Of a stretch of DNA of 64,000 nt, positions 51,336-58,379 are shown in pieces. Within the stretch, counting starts at the first letter, position 1. The number at the start of each line of letters is the position of its first letter. Source of the DNA: Mucilaginibacter sp. Lineage in GTDB: Bacteria; Bacteroidota; Bacteroidia; Sphingobacteriales; Sphingobacteriaceae. The DNA lies in the NCBI RefSeq assembly GCF_028288205.1, contig NZ_JAQBOD010000058.1, positions 1-64,000 of the forward strand, written 5' to 3'. Both the position numbers and the translations under genes were made by a program. Below the pieces are notes generated by a model. That model did no database searches. It saw only the letters and a program-made list of their open reading frames with translations, and was not told the origin of the DNA.

Positions 51336-52037
51336 ATGCAAGCAGTTACAGATACCGTTACACACCTAACAGATACCGCCAAACACGCGGCACAGCAGTT
51401 GGCAGCCATACCAGATCAGGACCTTCGCTTTGGCGACCTGCTGCTTAAAGGCGGATGGGTAATGCTGCCTATTGGCGTATTAGCCATATTAGGACTGGTT
51501 ATATTTTTCGAAAGATATTTTACTATTCGTAAAGCTTCAAAAAACGAATCGAACCTGTTGGTGCAAATACGCAGCAGTATTCATTCGGGTAATCTGGAGT
51601 CGGCTATGGCTATTTGCCGTAACAGTAATTCGCCGTTGGGCCGTATGCTGCAAAAGGGCTTATTAAGAATTGGCCGGCCAATAAAAGATATTGAAGGCGC
51701 CATTGAAAACATAGGTAAAATTGAAGTAGCCAAACTGGAAAAAAACATAGGCATTTTAGGCATAGTGGCGGGTATAGCCCCTATGTTTGGTTTCCTGGGT
51801 ACTATTGCCGGGGTTATTAAAATATTTTATGATATTTCTAAAACCGATAACATTAGCATGGGTGTAATATCCGGCGGTTTATATGTGAAGATGGTAACAT
51901 CAGCAGCCGGGCTGTTTGTGGGTATTGTTGCCTACGTGTGCTACCATATTTTAAATATGATGGTGGATAAGGTGATCTTACAATTAGAGACCGATGCCAT
52001 TGAATTTATTGACTTATTAGAAGAGCCGAGCAAATGA
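51336..52037 (+). CDS. exbB: ExbB/TolQ/MotA-family proton channel
   Basis: A 233-residue inner-membrane protein with three hydrophobic helices (~45-67, ~150-172, ~190-215). The conserved family segment GLLVGIAPMFGFLGTIAGVI is represented by VAGIAPMFGFLGTIAGVIKI, and the third helix ends SAAGLFVGIVAYVCYH. With ExbD (overlapping by 4 nt) it forms the proton-driven motor that energises a TonB- or TolA-like protein. The extended N-terminus (~40 residues) is polar. Confidence 0.88.
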   Translation: MQAVTDTVTHLTDTAKHAAQQLAAIPDQDLRFGDLLLKGGWVMLPIGVLAILGLVIFFERYFTIRKASKNESNLLVQIRSSIHSGNLESAMAICRNSNSPLGRMLQKGLLRIGRPIKDIEGAIENIGKIEVAKLEKNIGILGIVAGIAPMFGFLGTIAGVIKIFYDISKTDNISMGVISGGLYVKMVTSAAGLFVGIVAYVCYHILNMMVDKVILQLETDAIEFIDLLEEPSK

Positions 52038-52435
52038 ATTTAAGAAAGAAAAAAAGAGGAGCTTCTGCCGAAGTGCATACTTCGGCCATGAATGATATCA
52101 TGTTTTTCCTGCTTTTGTTTTTCCTTATCGCTTCAACAGTAACCAATCCAAACGTTATTAAACTGCTGCTGCCTAAATCGTCAAGCGGTCAGTCGGTATC
52201 AAAAAAAACCATTACGGTATCTATAACCAAGGATCTTAAATACTACGTTGATAAAAAGGAAGTAGCGGTAGCCGACCTGAATACAACGCTGTTGAGCTAC
52301 AAATCAATAGCTACCGCGCTAACCATAGTTTTGTATGTAGATAAAACCGTAGCCATACAAGATGTGGTACAAGTTATGGACATAGCGCAAAAATTGAATA
52401 TAAAATTGGTACTCGCGACAGAGCCAAAGGGTTAG
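52034..52435 (+). CDS. exbD: ExbD/TolR-family protein
   Basis: A 133-residue protein with a short basic cytosolic N-terminus, one helix (~20-38) carrying the functionally essential aspartate near its start (AMNDIMFFLLLFFL, Asp21), and a periplasmic domain (SVSITKDLKYYVDKKEVAV, IVLYVDKTVAIQDVVQVMDIA). Its ATG overlaps the exbB stop (ATGA), indicating coupling. It partners ExbB in the proton channel. Stop at 52433-52435 lies inside the start of a heptanucleotide repeat. Confidence 0.9.
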   Translation: MNLRKKKRGASAEVHTSAMNDIMFFLLLFFLIASTVTNPNVIKLLLPKSSSGQSVSKKTITVSITKDLKYYVDKKEVAVADLNTTLLSYKSIATALTIVLYVDKTVAIQDVVQVMDIAQKLNIKLVLATEPKG

Positions 52436-52466
52436 TGATTAGAGATTAGTTAATTAGAGATTAGGT
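52431..52466. repeat. Heptanucleotide short tandem repeat (ATTAGAG type)
   Basis: Units GTTAGTG, ATTAGAG, ATTAGTT, (one extra A), ATTAGAG, ATTAGGT between exbD and the tonB-like gene; the first unit contains the exbD stop codon. Confidence 0.75.
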
Positions 52467-52471
52467 TAAGC

Positions 52472-53284
52472 ATGGTTCAGACCGAAGAAAATAACTATCC
52501 AAAAGCATTTTTAGCAACAGCCGTTATCCTGGCTGCTGTTATGGCTTTATGTTATTTTATTGTGTTCACCAATCCGCCGCCACCGCAGGACGGCACGGGT
52601 GGTATACTGGTAAACTATGGCACTACTGATGAAGGCATGGGTAGCGATTATATGAGTACAGAGCAGCCATCCATATCAGAAAAGGCAAATCATACCAAGC
52701 CTGATAAAGTTACCACCGCCCCGCCTACCGAACAAAAAACGCAGGCTGAAAGCAGCGACAAAACGGTTGTAACCCAAAACACCGAAGATGCGCCCGAGGT
52801 TGCGGCCAATACCAAAAAGCCAACCAATACTATAGCTACGCAGCCTACCAAAGCGGTTGTCAAGCCTACAGTAAACCAAAACGCGTTATATAAAGGCAAA
52901 ACCAATAATGGCATTGGCGAAGGCGATGGTACCACCAATACCCCCGGTAACCAGGGCAAGCCAACCGGCAGCACGCTAACCAACAACTATAACGGAACAG
53001 GATCTGGCAATGGTGGCAGCCTGATGATGGAGCAGCGCAATTTTACCAGCAAACCCGCCATAAATGATAACGGCCGCCATACCGGTAAAATAATGGTTGA
53101 TATACGTGTTGATAAAAACGGCAACGTAATATACGCCCGTGCAGGTGCCCGCGGCACCACCATAAGTGATGCCAACCTGCTGCAAAAATGCGAAGATGCC
53201 GTAAAAAATTCCAAGCTAAACGCGCTTGAATCTGCCCCCGATCCGCAAATTGGTACGGTGGTGTTTGTGTTTAAGGTGAATTAA
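52472..53284 (+). CDS. tonB: TonB-like energy transducer
   Basis: A 270-residue protein with an N-terminal helix (~11-31, AFLATAVILAAVMALCYFI), a long Thr/Lys/Pro/Gln-rich linker (~35-190), and a C-terminal TonB/TolA-like domain (~195-270) with KIMVDIRVDKNGNVIYARAG and CEDAVKNSKLNALE, ending VVFVFKVN. The GxxxxxxxVDxxGxV pattern is the family signature. It transmits energy from the ExbBD motor to outer-membrane partners. In related genomes this exbB-exbD-tonB set is commonly followed by folC; here the repeat island 53.3-54.8 kb lies between them. Confidence 0.85.
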   Translation: MVQTEENNYPKAFLATAVILAAVMALCYFIVFTNPPPPQDGTGGILVNYGTTDEGMGSDYMSTEQPSISEKANHTKPDKVTTAPPTEQKTQAESSDKTVVTQNTEDAPEVAANTKKPTNTIATQPTKAVVKPTVNQNALYKGKTNNGIGEGDGTTNTPGNQGKPTGSTLTNNYNGTGSGNGGSLMMEQRNFTSKPAINDNGRHTGKIMVDIRVDKNGNVIYARAGARGTTISDANLLQKCEDAVKNSKLNALESAPDPQIGTVVFVFKVN

Positions 53285-53432
53285 AGCGTGTTTTGATAGA
53301 ACAATTATAAGTAGGCACAAGTACGCCGCACACTTACCACCGCTGCACCTTGCGCCAGCGGGGAGTATAAGATCTCTCACTATCGTTCGAGATGACAATT
53401 TTAATCATATTGATAATCAATAACTTACATCA
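53285..53432. other. Intergenic start of repeat island, with REP-like palindrome copy 2
   Basis: No gene. Holds a copy of the TCTCACTATCGTT...GATGACA motif at 53374-53397 that also occurs at 31560-31580. Confidence 0.5.
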
Positions 53433-53673
53433 CGTCATTGCGAGGAACGAAGACAACCGACCGTAGGGAGCTCATTAATGCCTTTTAAAAACAATTTATA
53501 ATATTAATAATCTCTACGTAGGACATTCAAACAAGAGTTTGCCGTTTTGAGCAGGGCCTTGAATAACATTTTCACCACTGATTAGCGAGTGCAGAGATTG
53601 CTTCGTTCCTCGCAATGACGCGCGGTTTGTTATTTATAACCTCGCTGTCTGTAATGTTTGAAATAATCCATCC
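53433..53673. repeat. Inverted-repeat element, copy 1 of the repeat island
   Basis: Begins CGTCATTGCGAGGAACGAAG (53433-53452), which returns as exact complement at 53601-53620, followed by a tail to 53673. Its first 85 bp are identical to 54230-54314, and its last ~75 bp are near-identical to 54405-54479. The CGTCATTGCGAGGA core belongs to a family of palindromic repeats seen in many bacteria. No ORF. Confidence 0.85.
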
Positions 53674-53705
53674 CCAGTTGGGACTAAGGTTATTATAGAC
53701 AGAAA

Positions 53706-53966
53706 TTACTTCATACAAAAATAGAGGCCGATAACAGATAGTATTTGCACACAAACTACTACCGAAAGTTTCTTAAGTCCCTTCATTTTGGAAGGTACAA
53801 ATACATAAGCCGCAAAGGATAAAAAATATATGGCCATTGCCAACCCTCCAACTATTAAAAGATTTGGGCCTTCAGTATCATTAAAAAAGAAGAACAATGT
53901 TCTGGAACAAAGGATGGCCGTTGCGCCCAAAATCACTAACGAAATCTTTTTTGATTTGAAATTCAT
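53706..53966 (-). CDS. Small three-helix membrane protein
   Basis: An 86-residue protein starting at ATG 53966 (MNFKSKKISLVILGATAILC). It has three hydrophobic segments (~9-26, ~36-58, ~68-84) and basic residues at the cytosolic loops. I do not recognise the family. It lies between the two copies of the repeat element on the minus strand, next to a frameshifted small gene, so the segment could have arrived or been trapped by recombination between the repeats. Confidence 0.5.
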   Translation of the reverse strand: MNFKSKKISLVILGATAILCSRTLFFFFNDTEGPNLLIVGGLAMAIYFLSFAAYVFVPSKMKGLKKLSVVVCVQILSVIGLYFCMK

Positions 53967-54000
53967 ATTTGTGATGTTATTGTTAGGCATCGGGTAATTA

Positions 54001-54151
54001 TTACTTTTTTCCCTTTTTAGCCTTTACCTTCTTGTCAGCGTCCTTAACTGATATGCTTATCATTTCCTCAAAAGTACCGTCAAAGGATACTTTCTTATCG
54101 TATTCCGATGTACGGGGCTTTGTGGCTTTCTTTTTAGCCTGCTTTTGCCAT
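54001..54151 (-). pseudogene. Frameshifted small basic protein
   Basis: ATG at 54151-54149 reads MAKAG then stops. Shifting frame by one within the A run after ATGGCAAAA restores a ~50-residue ORF: KKATKPRTSEYDKKVSFDGT, then FEEMISISVKDADKKVKAKK and GKK, stop 54003-54001. The shape (basic start, YDKKVxFxGTFEEMI, Lys-rich end) resembles small conserved Bacteroidota proteins. A 1-nt loss in an A tract is the simplest explanation; a sequencing error is possible. Confidence 0.6.
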
Positions 54152-54229
54152 AATATAAAGTTACGAAAATTGTTACAATATATATCAAGCCGATGGCTCT
54201 CAGAAGCCGTCTAAAAATGATAAAAAAGG

Positions 54230-54479
54230 CGTCATTGCGAGGAACGAAGACAACCGACCGTAGGGAGCTCATTAATGCCTTTTAAAAACAATTTATAATA
54301 TTAATAATCTCTACATAAGCTAATCAGTTATGAAGTATGTTTTATTTAAGCAGGGCTCCTATTTCTATTCCAACAATACGTTTTGTTGATTGTCCTACGT
54401 AGAGATTGCTTCGTTCCTCGCAATGACGCGGTTTGTTATTTATAACCTCGCTATCCGTAATGTTTGAAATGATCCATCC
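54230..54479. repeat. Inverted-repeat element, copy 2 of the repeat island
   Basis: CGTCATTGCGAGGAACGAAG (54230-54249) is complementary to 54409-54428. It shares 85 identical bp with copy 1 at its left and ~75 near-identical bp at its right, while the centre differs. Confidence 0.85.
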
Positions 54480-54652
54480 GCTGTTCGATTTCTATGAAAT
54501 CGAACGACTATGTAACGAGGTGATAATGAAGCCAACCTTCATGATTCGTTTGTTTCATCACATTAAAATTAGTCAATTTGTAATCATTTGTTTATCAGTA
54601 AATTAAACAAGTATTACCCATAAAAAAGCAGACGAATAAGTTGTTACATTTT

Positions 54653-54745
54653 GTTTCACCACTTTTTCGTAGTTATTTAATTTTCAATAGGTTAAGTCAA
54701 AATCTTGTTTCACTTGTTACATTTTGTTTCACTATTTCGTGAAAC
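54653..54745. repeat. GTTTCA-rich dispersed repeat, copy 2
   Basis: GTTTCA at 54653, 54707 and 54726 and TGAAAC at 54740. It ends in TTGTTTCA-(8 nt)-TGAAACAA. Compared with copy 1 the outer stem pair G-C is replaced by T-A, so pairing is kept. The rest of 54480-54811 contains no gene. Confidence 0.65.
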
Positions 54746-54795
54746 AAGCTATTGCGGTGGTTGCGCAAACAACTACGGAGCATCCGCCTATTTAT

Positions 54796-54803
54796 TATAT
54801 TTG
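54796..54803 (+). promoter_or_regulatory. -7 box of folC
   Basis: TATATTTG matches TAnnTTTG and ends 8 nt before the folC ATG. Confidence 0.5.
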
Positions 54804-54811
54804 CATAGTAA

Positions 54812-56131
54812 ATGAACTACCAACAAACCATCGATTATATTTACGCACAACTACCGATCTTCACCCGCGTAGGTGCATCTGCTTACAAGGCTGATTTGGG
54901 TAATACCATTGAGCTTTGCAATCGCCTTGACAATCCGCAGAACAAATTCAAAACCATACATATAGGCGGCACCAATGGCAAAGGCTCCACCTCGCACATG
55001 CTGGCGGCTATTTTGCAGGTGGCGGGTTATAAAACCGGGTTGTACACCTCGCCGCATTTAAAAGACTTTAGAGAGCGCATCCGCATTAATGGCGAAATGA
55101 TAAGCGAGCAGTTGGTTATTGATTTTGTGGCCCGGCATAAACCCGATTTTGAGGACATCCAACCCTCCTTTTTTGAAATGACCGTTGCTTTGGCCTTTGA
55201 TATATTCGCTAAGGAAAAGGTGGATATTGCAGTTATAGAAGTGGGTTTAGGTGGGCGGCTGGACTCTACCAATATCATCACCCCGCTCCTATCTGTTATC
55301 ACCAACATCGGCTGGGACCACATGAATATCCTGGGCGATACTCTGCAACTCATCGCTGCAGAAAAAGCGGGCATTATCAAACCCAACATCCCCGTAATTA
55401 TTGGTGAGAAGCAGGATGAGGTAGCTGATATCTTCATCCGCAAAGCGAAACAACAAGATGCGCCTATAAGCTTTGCATCAGAACTATTTGAGGTAAAAGG
55501 TGATTTTGAGGTAAAAGGTAAAAGGTTAAAGGTTAAAGGTTATGATGAATTATTAGAAGCAGAAATTATACCACTCACTACTCACCACTCACCACTCACC
55601 ATTCAACTCGACCTTACCGGTAGCTATCAGCTTAAAAACGTAAAAACCGTGCTGTCCGCAGTAAATGAATTACGTGCTCAAGATTTTGTTATTACTGATG
55701 AGCATATAAAAACAGCCCTGCGCCAGGTTAAAACACTAACCGGTTTGCATGGGCGCTGGGAAGTTTTAAATAATTTACCTTTAACCATTTGTGATACCGG
55801 GCATAATCCCGAAGGTATACAGGAAGTATTGAAAAACATTGCCAATGTAAAGTTTGAGCAATTACATTTTGTTATCGGGGTGGTGAGTGATAAGGATAGC
55901 ACTAAGGTGTTATCTATGCTGCCCAAAGATGCGATATACTATTTCTGCAAGCCTGATATCCCGCGCGGTTTAGAGGCCGAAAGCTTAAAGGAAAAAGCTG
56001 CAGGTTTTAACTTACATGGTGAAGCTTATCCATCTGTAATATCCGCTTTGGCGGCAGCACAGCAAACAGCAGAAGATAACGACCTGGTTTTTGTTGGCGG
56101 AAGCACGTTTGTTGTTGCCGAAGTTGTTTGA
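54812..56131 (+). CDS. folC: Folylpolyglutamate/dihydrofolate synthase
   Basis: A 439-residue Mur-ligase-fold enzyme that attaches glutamate to dihydropteroate or folates. It has the P-loop IGGTNGKGSTSH (~51-62), a folate/ATP region VEVGLGGRLDSTN-like IEVGLGGRLDSTN, and the C-terminal HGRWE and DTGHNPEG motifs. Residues ~230-266 are unusual: they are encoded by two 7-bp tandem arrays (55511-55545 and 55571-55605), giving VKGKRLKVKGYD and PLTTHHSPLTIQ in a linker before LDLTGSYQLKNV. The array region probably forms a surface loop and does not touch catalytic motifs. Confidence 0.9.
   Translation: MNYQQTIDYIYAQLPIFTRVGASAYKADLGNTIELCNRLDNPQNKFKTIHIGGTNGKGSTSHMLAAILQVAGYKTGLYTSPHLKDFRERIRINGEMISEQLVIDFVARHKPDFEDIQPSFFEMTVALAFDIFAKEKVDIAVIEVGLGGRLDSTNIITPLLSVITNIGWDHMNILGDTLQLIAAEKAGIIKPNIPVIIGEKQDEVADIFIRKAKQQDAPISFASELFEVKGDFEVKGKRLKVKGYDELLEAEIIPLTTHHSPLTIQLDLTGSYQLKNVKTVLSAVNELRAQDFVITDEHIKTALRQVKTLTGLHGRWEVLNNLPLTICDTGHNPEGIQEVLKNIANVKFEQLHFVIGVVSDKDSTKVLSMLPKDAIYYFCKPDIPRGLEAESLKEKAAGFNLHGEAYPSVISALAAAQQTAEDNDLVFVGGSTFVVAEVV
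55511..55545. repeat. Heptanucleotide repeat inside folC (GTTAAAG type)
   Basis: Units GTAAAAG, GTAAAAG, GTTAAAG, GTTAAAG, GTTATGA, each 7 nt. Because 7 is not a multiple of 3, gain or loss of one unit would shift the folC frame. Confidence 0.9.
55571..55605. repeat. Heptanucleotide repeat inside folC (CCACTCA type)
   Basis: Units CCACTCA, CTACTCA, CCACTCA, CCACTCA, CCATTCA, each 7 nt, 25 nt after the first array. Confidence 0.9.
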
Positions 56132-56165
56132 AATATCCTATTTTTACCCCACGTAAAAATACAAC

Positions 56166-57152
56166 ATGAGTACAATTAAATGGGGAATTATTGGTTGCGG
56201 TGATGTAACCGAAAAAAAAAGCGGTCCACCGTTGTATAAGGTGCCTAACAGCAGTTTGGTAGCGGTTATGCGCCGCAATGGTGAGAAAGCGGCTGACTAT
56301 GCCCGCAGGCACAATGTTGCCAAATGGTATAATGATGCAGATAAATTAATGGATGACCCCGAGATCAATTCAGTTTATATCGCCTCGCCCCCGGGGTCGC
56401 ATTTGGGTTATGCTTTGGCCGCTTTGAAAAAAAACCTGAACGTATACCTGGAGAAACCCATAACCCTAAATGCCGCTGAAGCACGTACCATAGCTGATGC
56501 GGTTAAACAAAGCAAAGGCAAGCTGTCTGTAGCACATTACCGCCGCGCGTTGCCTATGTTTTTATATGTAAAAGAATTGATAGACAATGGCAGCATTGGC
56601 GATATACGCACCGTGCAGATAAGGCTATGGCAAAGCATAACACCCGAACTGGTTACTCATGTGGAAGATAACTGGCGCATACAAGCCGAACATTCGGGCG
56701 GTGGTTATTTTCATGATATGAGTCCGCACCAGCTTGACCTGATGCTATTTTACTTTGGCGAGCCACAATATTACAGCGGCGCATCCTTAAACCAGGGCGG
56801 CACCTACAAAGTTGCCGACCATGCTACCGGGCATATCGTTTTTAAAAATAAGGTGGTAGTAAATGGCTCATGGAGCTTTAATGTGGCACCATCAGCAGCG
56901 GTCGACCTTTGTGAGATAATTGGCAATAAAGGAACAATAACCTTCCCGTTCTTTAACAAACCACACCTGGTAAAACTGGAAAACGAAGCAGGCGAAAGCA
57001 CTAAAGAATTTAAGCACCCCGAGCATATATCGCAGTTAATGATTGAAAAGGTGGTGAACTATTTTAATGGCGATGACACTAATAATCCCTGCTCTATTGA
57101 GGATGCTATACCTTTGATGGATATTATGGACGCGTTTGGGGAGTGGCACTAA
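56166..57152 (+). CDS. Gfo/Idh/MocA-family oxidoreductase
   Basis: A 328-residue NAD(P)-dependent dehydrogenase: Rossmann domain at the N-terminus (KWGIIGCGDVTEKKSGP, residues ~5-21), the EKPI motif (YLEKPITLN, ~97) and the substrate domain with GGGYFHDMSPHQLDLM (~179-194) holding the conserved His of the family. Substrates are typically sugars or inositols. It is likely monocistronic or a second gene after folC (34-bp gap). A perfect inverted repeat terminates it. Confidence 0.88.
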   Translation: MSTIKWGIIGCGDVTEKKSGPPLYKVPNSSLVAVMRRNGEKAADYARRHNVAKWYNDADKLMDDPEINSVYIASPPGSHLGYALAALKKNLNVYLEKPITLNAAEARTIADAVKQSKGKLSVAHYRRALPMFLYVKELIDNGSIGDIRTVQIRLWQSITPELVTHVEDNWRIQAEHSGGGYFHDMSPHQLDLMLFYFGEPQYYSGASLNQGGTYKVADHATGHIVFKNKVVVNGSWSFNVAPSAAVDLCEIIGNKGTITFPFFNKPHLVKLENEAGESTKEFKHPEHISQLMIEKVVNYFNGDDTNNPCSIEDAIPLMDIMDAFGEWH

Positions 57153-57185
57153 TTTAAACTTAGTTTTAAAAACTAAGTTTAAATT
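57151..57185. terminator. Bidirectional terminator between convergent genes
   Basis: AATTTAAACTTAGTTTT (57151-57167) is perfectly complementary to 57169-57185 with a single spacer base; it spans the gap between the Gfo/Idh stop and the minus-strand DUF6496-like stop. Confidence 0.85.
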
Positions 57186-57186
57186 A

Positions 57187-57360
57187 TCACTTCTTCTTTG
57201 GCACCTTAGCACCTTCTTTTCGTGCTTCTGATAAGCCAATGGCTACAGCCTGTTTTTTACTGGTTACTTTTTGGCCACTGCCGCTTTTTAATTTGCCTTC
57301 CTTCATTTCATGCATGGTTTTCTCTACTTTTTCGCCAGCTTTTTCTGAATATTTTGCCAT
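57187..57360 (-). CDS. DUF6496-like small basic protein
   Basis: A 57-residue ORF, MAKYSEKAGEKVEKTMHEMK followed by EGKLKSG, then KVTSKKQAVAIGLSEARKEG and AKVPKKK. The KxxSGSGxKVTSxKQAxAIGLSEARKxG pattern is that of a small, conserved, Lys-rich bacterial protein family (DUF6496) of unknown function, possibly a nucleic-acid-binding or stress protein. It is intact and convergent with the oxidoreductase gene. Confidence 0.8.
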   Translation of the reverse strand: MAKYSEKAGEKVEKTMHEMKEGKLKSGSGQKVTSKKQAVAIGLSEARKEGAKVPKKK

Positions 57361-57419
57361 GATATTTAATATTAGTATATGATATTAATGCATGCAAAAT
57401 ATTTGCCAACTTTACGTGG

Positions 57420-58295
57420 ATGAACCAAATAACAGAAACTGATCTTATTTTAAATGCCGATAGCAGCGCCTACCACTTAAACTTGCTGCCGGGTGATATT
57501 GCCGATACTATAATTACCGTTGGCGACCCAGACCGTGTAGGCGAGGTAAGCAAGTATTTTGACACGGTAGAATTTAAAAAAGGAAAACGAGAGTTCATAA
57601 CACATACCGGCCGTATAGGTGGTAAAAGAATAACCGTTCTGTCAACCGGCATAGGTACAGATAATATTGATATTGTATTGAATGAGCTTGATGCATTGGT
57701 TAATATCGATTTTAAAACCCGTACCATCAATCCAAATCTTCGCAGCCTTAACATTATCCGCATTGGCACTTCGGGCGCTGTGCAGGGGGATATTGCTGTT
57801 GATAGTGTGCTATTATCGTCGGCAGCTTTTGGGTTAGACCCGTTAATGCATTATTATCAGCAAAGCCTAACCGATAAAGAACAAAATCTGCTTAAAGCGT
57901 TTAAAGCAGCTTTACCTGCAAATGCTCAACTATCCCCTTATATAGCGTCTGCCGGAAATAAATTACTTGCTGCATTAGGAAATGGCGAGCAGCAGGGCAT
58001 TACTATTACTGCTCCGGGGTTTTATTCGCCGCAGGGTAGACAGATTAGGGCCGTGGTGGCTATTCCGGAACTAATGAATATAATTCAGCAATTTAATTTT
58101 GAAGGGCAGCGCATTGCTAATTTAGAAATGGAAACTGCCGGTATATATGGTTTAGCGGCCAGTTTAGGGCACCAGGCATTATCTTATAATGTGATATTGG
58201 CTAACCGGGCTACACACGTTTTTAGCAAGCAGCCTGCAAAAATAATGGACCATTATATTAAACATCTGCTGGAGAAACTGGCGGATATTTTATAA
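57420..58295 (+). CDS. Nucleoside phosphorylase (uridine phosphorylase-like)
   Basis: A 291-residue protein of the PNP/UDP phosphorylase superfamily: phosphate-binding region TVGDPDRVGEVSK (~34-46), GIGTDNIDIVLNEL (~79-92), IRIGTSGAVQGDI (~113-125) and the active-site IANLEMETAGIYGLAASLGH (~236-255). GDPxR and GTxxxxQ patterns fit hexameric uridine-type phosphorylases. It would split nucleosides with phosphate in the cytosol for salvage. A second, different phosphorylase lies at 61580. The start ATG is divergent to the DUF6496-like gene (59 bp apart). Confidence 0.88.
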   Translation: MNQITETDLILNADSSAYHLNLLPGDIADTIITVGDPDRVGEVSKYFDTVEFKKGKREFITHTGRIGGKRITVLSTGIGTDNIDIVLNELDALVNIDFKTRTINPNLRSLNIIRIGTSGAVQGDIAVDSVLLSSAAFGLDPLMHYYQQSLTDKEQNLLKAFKAALPANAQLSPYIASAGNKLLAALGNGEQQGITITAPGFYSPQGRQIRAVVAIPELMNIIQQFNFEGQRIANLEMETAGIYGLAASLGHQALSYNVILANRATHVFSKQPAKIMDHYIKHLLEKLADIL

Positions 58296-58379
58296 ATTAT
58301 TGAATATTAGTCTATTATTATTACCTTCAAAACATATAATAAACAACAACGTTACCTACTAAATTTCATACCCGGTACT

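Noticed and set aside
53572-53754. Minus-strand 60-aa ORF in the repeat island
   Set aside because: Most of it lies in the inverted-repeat element and it shows no protein-like pattern.
55571-55605. Possible CRISPR-like repeat array
   Set aside because: Units are contiguous 7-mers with no spacers; no cas genes in the window.
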